Source: Caldifarciminota bacterium 4484_100 (GTDB lineage Bacteria; Hydrothermota; Tepidihabitantia; SM23-42). From it: DNA of 18,672 nucleotides. The stretch spans positions 1 through 18,672 of the forward strand of contig MUKB01000004.1 of NCBI GenBank assembly GCA_002049785.1, written 5' to 3'. The number at the start of each line of letters is the position of its first letter. Position 1 is the stretch's first letter. Positions 14,751-18,672 of this stretch are shown here, one piece after another. Position numbers and translations under genes: made by a program. The notes below the pieces were generated by a model. The model was not told where the DNA came from. It worked only from the letters and a program-made list of their open reading frames with translations, and ran no database searches.

Positions 14751-17279
14751 GTGCTTTCCAAAAGACTGGGGAAATATGAAATAATCGAATGGCTGGGTGG
14801 TGGAAGATTCGGAGATGTCTTTCTTGCCCAGGATACTATTCTCGAAAAGAAATTCGCCCTCAAAATATCACGGATGAAAAAAGAAGTAATGCTGATGCTC
14901 AAAGATGAGGCAAGGCTGCTTGCCTCACTGAATCATCCCAATATTGTTAGGTTCTACAATATCGATTTCATTGATGAAAAATTCGTTATGGTGATGGAAT
15001 ACATCAGAGGAAAAACATTGAGGGATGTAATTAGTGACCAGGGGATTGATATTGAACTGGCAATCAATATCATCAGCCAGGTACTTGATGGCCTCAACTA
15101 TGCCCATAAAAAAGGGGTACTCCACAGGGACCTGAAACCAGAAAATATTCTCATCGACGAACGGATGGCAAGAGATAGTGTAAAGATAACCGATTTTGGC
15201 CTTGCCCTATTTATCAAATCGAAGACAATCTCAACTTCCGTGGCTGGTACCCCAGTCTATATGGCACCTGAATCCTGGTCCGGTAACTACAGTGAAAAGT
15301 CAGACATCTGGAGTGTGGGAATAATTCTTTATGAACTCCTTACTGGAGTACCACCATTTCTTAACAGCAGCCTCGATGGATTGAAAAAAAAGATTGAGAA
15401 GAATAATTACTTGACCCCATCAATTTTAAGAGCAGGTATACCTGATTATATTGAGGAAGTTATTAAACAATGCCTTGAAGTCGATCCACATTCAAGACCG
15501 GATGCCTGCGATGCCTTGGAACAATTGACAAGGAAGAAGAAATCAGTAGCAGTAAAGAAAGCGATTCAACTTCCTGAAAGAAGAACGGTCGAACTTGAAC
15601 TTACACCAGAACAGAAAGAGATCGTCCAGTCACCCGATGGTTCAATACTTGTCCTGGGCCAGGCAGGATGTGGTAAAACCACAACCCTTACACATACAGT
15701 TGTTCACCTGATAAAACATCGAATACCTGCCGATAGGATTCTGGTCTGTACATTTACAAACAAGGCGGCAAATGATATTCTTAACCGAATTCGAGATTTG
15801 ATTACCATCTCCCCCTATGACTTATGGGTAGGAACTTTCCACACATTGGGTATGCGAATCTTGCGTCGGGATGCAGAAAGGCTCAATTTCGACCAGGATT
15901 TCACCATCGTTGAACCGAAAGAGATATTCACAAAGATGAATCTTAAAACAGGAAAATATCGCCTGAGGGCAATAATGAAGACCATCGAAAATCTTAAGGC
16001 AGAAGGGGTCAGCCCGGAACAGTTTGAACCGAGCAACAGGTGGGAGGAATATTGCGCAAAGATTTACCGCAATTATCAGGAACTTTTAAGAGAAAATAAT
16101 CTCCTCGATTATGACGATCTGATTCTCTATACGGTAAAACTTCTAAAGGAACACGAAGATATCAGAAAATACTATCAAAATCTATTTCAGTATATCTTTG
16201 TAGATGAATTACAGGACACCAATTATGCCCAGTATCGTCTCATATCATTAATCTATAAAAAGAATATATTCTTTACCGGCGATGAAGATCAAGCCATCTA
16301 TGGCTGGCGCGGAGGACGGAGGGAATTGATATATCAACTTCCAAAGGATTACCCCAGAATTAAAACTTTCCATCTCAATAAAAGTTTTCGGTTGCCCCAG
16401 GATATCATCGAAATTGCCAATAACCTGATGCACCGCCCCAGCACCGCAATTCCCAATCTCGATTCCGCTGATATTGCGGTCTACACAGCAACTTCTGGTA
16501 AAGATGAAGCAAACTTTGTTGTCCGTGAAATAAAAAATTTAAAAAAAGAAAACTTCCGCTTTCAGGACATCGCTGTTTTATATCGAATGAATTATCTATC
16601 AAGGCAATATGAGGATGCATTAACCCGAGCACACATACCCTATACCATCATCGGAGGCACATCGTTTTATGAACGACTCGATATCAAACCACTGCTCGAC
16701 TACCTCAATCTTGTCAATTCTGTAGGCACAAAGGTGCAATCACTCGAGGCCTTTTCAGGACGTGCAAAGGCAATCCTTCAAATAAAAAGCAGAACTTCAA
16801 ATAAGCTCAATAAGGTTCTTCAATACCATTTTCAAAATAGCCAGCACCTGAAACCGATAAATATCATTGACGAAATTGCTCAGGTCCTCAAAATGGGCGG
16901 TGAGGTAATTGAAGAGTTGAAATCATTCGCCCGAAATTATGGCAGAAATGAAATTCCACGATTCCTGAATGAAGTGCGATTGGTTCAGGAACTTGATCTG
17001 GTAGATTGGGGGCAGGACAAGGTAAAACTTTTGACCGTCCACAGTGCCAAGGGTCTTGAATTCCCCGTGGTTTTTCTTGTCGACCTTGTCGAAGACATCT
17101 TTCCCCTTACCAAAAAACTCACCAACCCAAAAGAGCTGGAGGAAGAGAGAAGACTCTGTTATGTTGGCCTGACCAGGGCAAGGAAAAAATTATATCTTCT
17201 CTATCCAAAACAGCGTGGAGGCCGATATCAAAGGCCCTCAAGATTTCTGATTGATATGTTCAGAAAGAGTAAGTTATAA
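14751..17279 (+). CDS. Hanks-type Ser/Thr protein kinase fused to UvrD/Rep-type SF1 DNA helicase
   Basis: 842 residues in one uninterrupted frame. Kinase (~8-260): Gly loop LGGGRFGDV (15-23), Lys38, Glu53, HRDLKPEN (125-132), DFG (148-150), APE (172-174) and DIWSVG (185-190) are all intact, so it should be active. A basic linker (~261-280) follows. Helicase (~283-842): Q-motif LTPEQKEIV, Walker A GQAGCGKT (303-310), Ia TFTNKAA, GTFHT (361-365), Walker B VDELQDTN (484-491), motif III GDEDQAIYGWRGG (510-522), IV LNKSFRLPQDI (542-552), V VHSAKGLEFPVV (763-774), VI YVGLTRARKKLYL (804-816). The 2B region between the FYER block (639) and motif V is about 75 residues shorter than in UvrD. No transmembrane segment. 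Start is GTG 14751 without a Shine-Dalgarno, 3 nt after the ARPP-1 stop, so translation is probably coupled. I infer kinase control of a DNA translocase, or phosphorylation of repair proteins. Confidence 0.92.
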   Translation: MLSKRLGKYEIIEWLGGGRFGDVFLAQDTILEKKFALKISRMKKEVMLMLKDEARLLASLNHPNIVRFYNIDFIDEKFVMVMEYIRGKTLRDVISDQGIDIELAINIISQVLDGLNYAHKKGVLHRDLKPENILIDERMARDSVKITDFGLALFIKSKTISTSVAGTPVYMAPESWSGNYSEKSDIWSVGIILYELLTGVPPFLNSSLDGLKKKIEKNNYLTPSILRAGIPDYIEEVIKQCLEVDPHSRPDACDALEQLTRKKKSVAVKKAIQLPERRTVELELTPEQKEIVQSPDGSILVLGQAGCGKTTTLTHTVVHLIKHRIPADRILVCTFTNKAANDILNRIRDLITISPYDLWVGTFHTLGMRILRRDAERLNFDQDFTIVEPKEIFTKMNLKTGKYRLRAIMKTIENLKAEGVSPEQFEPSNRWEEYCAKIYRNYQELLRENNLLDYDDLILYTVKLLKEHEDIRKYYQNLFQYIFVDELQDTNYAQYRLISLIYKKNIFFTGDEDQAIYGWRGGRRELIYQLPKDYPRIKTFHLNKSFRLPQDIIEIANNLMHRPSTAIPNLDSADIAVYTATSGKDEANFVVREIKNLKKENFRFQDIAVLYRMNYLSRQYEDALTRAHIPYTIIGGTSFYERLDIKPLLDYLNLVNSVGTKVQSLEAFSGRAKAILQIKSRTSNKLNKVLQYHFQNSQHLKPINIIDEIAQVLKMGGEVIEELKSFARNYGRNEIPRFLNEVRLVQELDLVDWGQDKVKLLTVHSAKGLEFPVVFLVDLVEDIFPLTKKLTNPKELEEERRLCYVGLTRARKKLYLLYPKQRGGRYQRPSRFLIDMFRKSKL

Positions 17280-17885
17280 TTTTTTTCTCTTCATCCTTAC
17301 TAAATAGACCACCAAAAAAATTAAAATGAGGGCAGCAATTAAAGACCCGATTATTATATTATAAGCCCTCAGGAATCGCCGGGCGCTTTCCCAGTTGTTC
17401 CCGACATAAAATCCCACAAGCACAAGAAACAGGTTCCATAACAGAATACTGGCACTACTAAAGAGAAAGAATGTCCGACCATTAATCTTCACCATCCCCG
17501 CTACAAAACAGATTGGTGCCCTCATTCCAGGTATAAATCGGTTCAGAAATATAGCAATTGCACCCCGATGATGAAATCTTGTCTTTGCCCTTTCAAACAA
17601 CTTTACCGGGATAAATTTTCCTAAGAATGAACGCTCAAGATAGTTTATCAGAACATCGCCCTTTGTTCTACCCAAGTAATATATTGTCATAACTCCCGCA
17701 ATGCTGCCGATGACAGTACAGAAGTAAACCATGAAGATGCTGTAAATCCCCTGCCCTGCGATAAATGAAATGACAAGAACAAAGGCATCCGAAGGATAAG
17801 GAGGAAAGATACTTTCGAAGAAGGCATTGAATAACAAAAATGCATAAACCAGAACCAGAGGACGCGCTGCAAGCCATTCAACCAT
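17274..17885 (-). CDS. DedA family (VTT/SNARE-associated) membrane protein
   Basis: 203 residues, polytopic inner-membrane protein. Family hallmarks: an N-terminal re-entrant-like segment with FFESIFPPYPSDAF (acidic E24 and PPxPSD), then the amphipathic FERAKTRFHHRGAIAIFLNRFIPGMRAP block (97-124) with the conserved Arg and Pro, then GFYVGNNWES. DedA/VTT proteins act as lipid transporters/flippases (undecaprenyl phosphate or phospholipid recycling); which substrate applies here cannot be told. The C-terminus is a transmembrane helix with a basic tail. ATG 17885 lies 2 nt after the upstream gene's stop. The 3' end overlaps the convergent kinase-helicase gene by 6 bp, leaving no room for a terminator between them. 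Confidence 0.88.
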   Translation of the reverse strand: MVEWLAARPLVLVYAFLLFNAFFESIFPPYPSDAFVLVISFIAGQGIYSIFMVYFCTVIGSIAGVMTIYYLGRTKGDVLINYLERSFLGKFIPVKLFERAKTRFHHRGAIAIFLNRFIPGMRAPICFVAGMVKINGRTFFLFSSASILLWNLFLVLVGFYVGNNWESARRFLRAYNIIIGSLIAALILIFLVVYLVRMKRKKL

Positions 17886-17887
17886 AA

Positions 17888-18672
17888 CTACAACTCAATG
17901 TCCAGCTGTCCACCAATTTTTTTGATTACCTCGTCGTCTTTGAATTGCAGACTATATTTAGAAGTCAGTTTCAAACAATCGAAAGGTTTAAAAGCGAGAT
18001 AGACAAACCCATAATTGCCCTGATTATAAAATAGATGGTTATTGATAATACCGGGAAGATCAATCTCATAGATATAAACACGAGATGTGTAGGAATCGGT
18101 TATATAGTGACAGCCCCGAACCCGAAAAACAAACCTTTTCGTCTTATAAGCCCCTTCCAGGGCAAGGAATAGACCCTTCTCCCAGACTTCAGCATTATTC
18201 ACATATCTCTCACCAAAACGGAGATCGAAGAACAGACGGGGCAGCGGTTTAATCCGCAGAAAGACCTTGGAACCAGAAAGGTCTTTTACTTCCTCTGTAT
18301 AACGCCAGCGGAATTGCAGTCGTGCCGTCAATATACTGACCCTCTTTTCGAAATTGAGCCTTATCTCCCGCTGGAGTGAATCGTGTTCGACCTTATTATC
18401 AAGGCTGTATATAAATTCAAACTTTCCCAGGGTTGAAATGTTCTTAAGGGTCAAAATGCCTCCGTCGTAGTTATCTTCGACCACCGCACCCTTGGGAGAA
18501 TAGAATCCAGCCGGGAAAAATTTACCCGCCAGGTTAAAATCTAAAAACCCAAATGTGCTTGTAAACCCAAAAATTCCACCCAGTTGATTCCTGAAACTGC
18601 GAGCCACCTCACCAAAGAGATAGAAGTTTCCTGAGGAATATCTTAGATCGAATGCCGAAATCCAGAATTTTT
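17888..18672 (-). CDS. Outer-membrane beta-barrel protein, C-terminal part (partial)
   Basis: The frame stays open to the right edge of the window; 261 codons are visible, with no stop between the GTG at 18607 and position 18672, so this is a C-terminal fragment of a larger gene. The sequence is a succession of alternating polar/aromatic strands (for example FRVRGCHYI, YGFVYLAFKP, LTSKYSLQFKD) separated by short charged turns, ending in QLDIEL, typical of an outer-membrane barrel. The block SRVYIYEIDLPG followed by NQGNYGFVYL and KLTSKYSLQ resembles the C-terminal barrel of ComEA-like helix-hairpin-helix proteins in Bacteroidota-like genomes. This is inference from memory, and the HHH part would lie off the window. 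It is co-transcribed with the DedA gene 2 nt downstream. Confidence 0.65.
   Translation of the reverse strand, partial: KFWISAFDLRYSSGNFYLFGEVARSFRNQLGGIFGFTSTFGFLDFNLAGKFFPAGFYSPKGAVVEDNYDGGILTLKNISTLGKFEFIYSLDNKVEHDSLQREIRLNFEKRVSILTARLQFRWRYTEEVKDLSGSKVFLRIKPLPRLFFDLRFGERYVNNAEVWEKGLFLALEGAYKTKRFVFRVRGCHYITDSYTSRVYIYEIDLPGIINNHLFYNQGNYGFVYLAFKPFDCLKLTSKYSLQFKDDEVIKKIGGQLDIEL

Noticed and set aside
17888..18607. GTG 18607 as the start of the right-edge barrel gene
   Set aside because: The frame stays open to the window end with barrel-like sequence (for example LRYSSGNFYLFGEV) directly upstream and no Shine-Dalgarno, so the gene is partial rather than starting here.

Overview
The window looks like a piece of a Gram-negative (diderm) bacterial chromosome, AT-rich, from the FCB-like / candidate-phylum part of the tree. 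WOR-3 (Stahlbacteria) or a Cloacimonadota-like lineage is my best guess, at low confidence. The evidence is two secreted proteins with Por/type IX (T9SS) C-terminal sorting domains, a TonB-dependent receptor with a carboxypeptidase-regulatory-like N-terminus, a PilMNOPQ type IV pilus cluster, and intergenic regions full of simple AT-rich repeat families. No tRNA, rRNA, CRISPR array or insertion sequence was seen.

Left part (1-5833, minus strand). Two tandem small membrane proteins share almost identical signal-peptide DNA; the second runs off the left edge. Upstream of them is a sigma70-type promoter. Next comes a two-gene cassette: a gingipain-like C25 cysteine protease (2618-5071), then a six-bladed Asp-box propeller protein (1087-2568). 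Both carry signal peptides and T9SS sorting domains. The cassette has a strong promoter whose -10 lies in a perfect inverted repeat. It is flanked on both sides by direct copies of a ~190 bp hairpin-rich repeat.

Centre (5834-11095, minus strand). A compact seven-gene operon pilM-pilN-pilO-pilP-pilQ-rsmD-coaD builds the inner-membrane alignment complex and the outer-membrane secretin of a type IV pilus. It then carries two housekeeping genes, a 16S rRNA methyltransferase and phosphopantetheine adenylyltransferase. A TTGACA/TATAAT promoter lies just upstream of pilM.

Right part (11308-17279, plus strand). Three tightly packed genes diverge from pilM: a TonB-dependent receptor whose last extracellular segment contains an EF-hand-like loop, an ARPP-1-family protein, and an 842-residue protein fusing a complete Hanks-type Ser/Thr kinase to a complete but shortened UvrD/Rep-type SF1 helicase. 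The kinase-helicase fusion beside ARPP-1 is the most unusual content of the window. It could be a signalling-controlled DNA-processing or genome-defence module.

Right edge (17274-18672, minus strand). A DedA-family membrane protein converges on the kinase-helicase gene with a 6 bp overlap. It lies directly downstream of a predicted outer-membrane beta-barrel protein that is cut by the window end.
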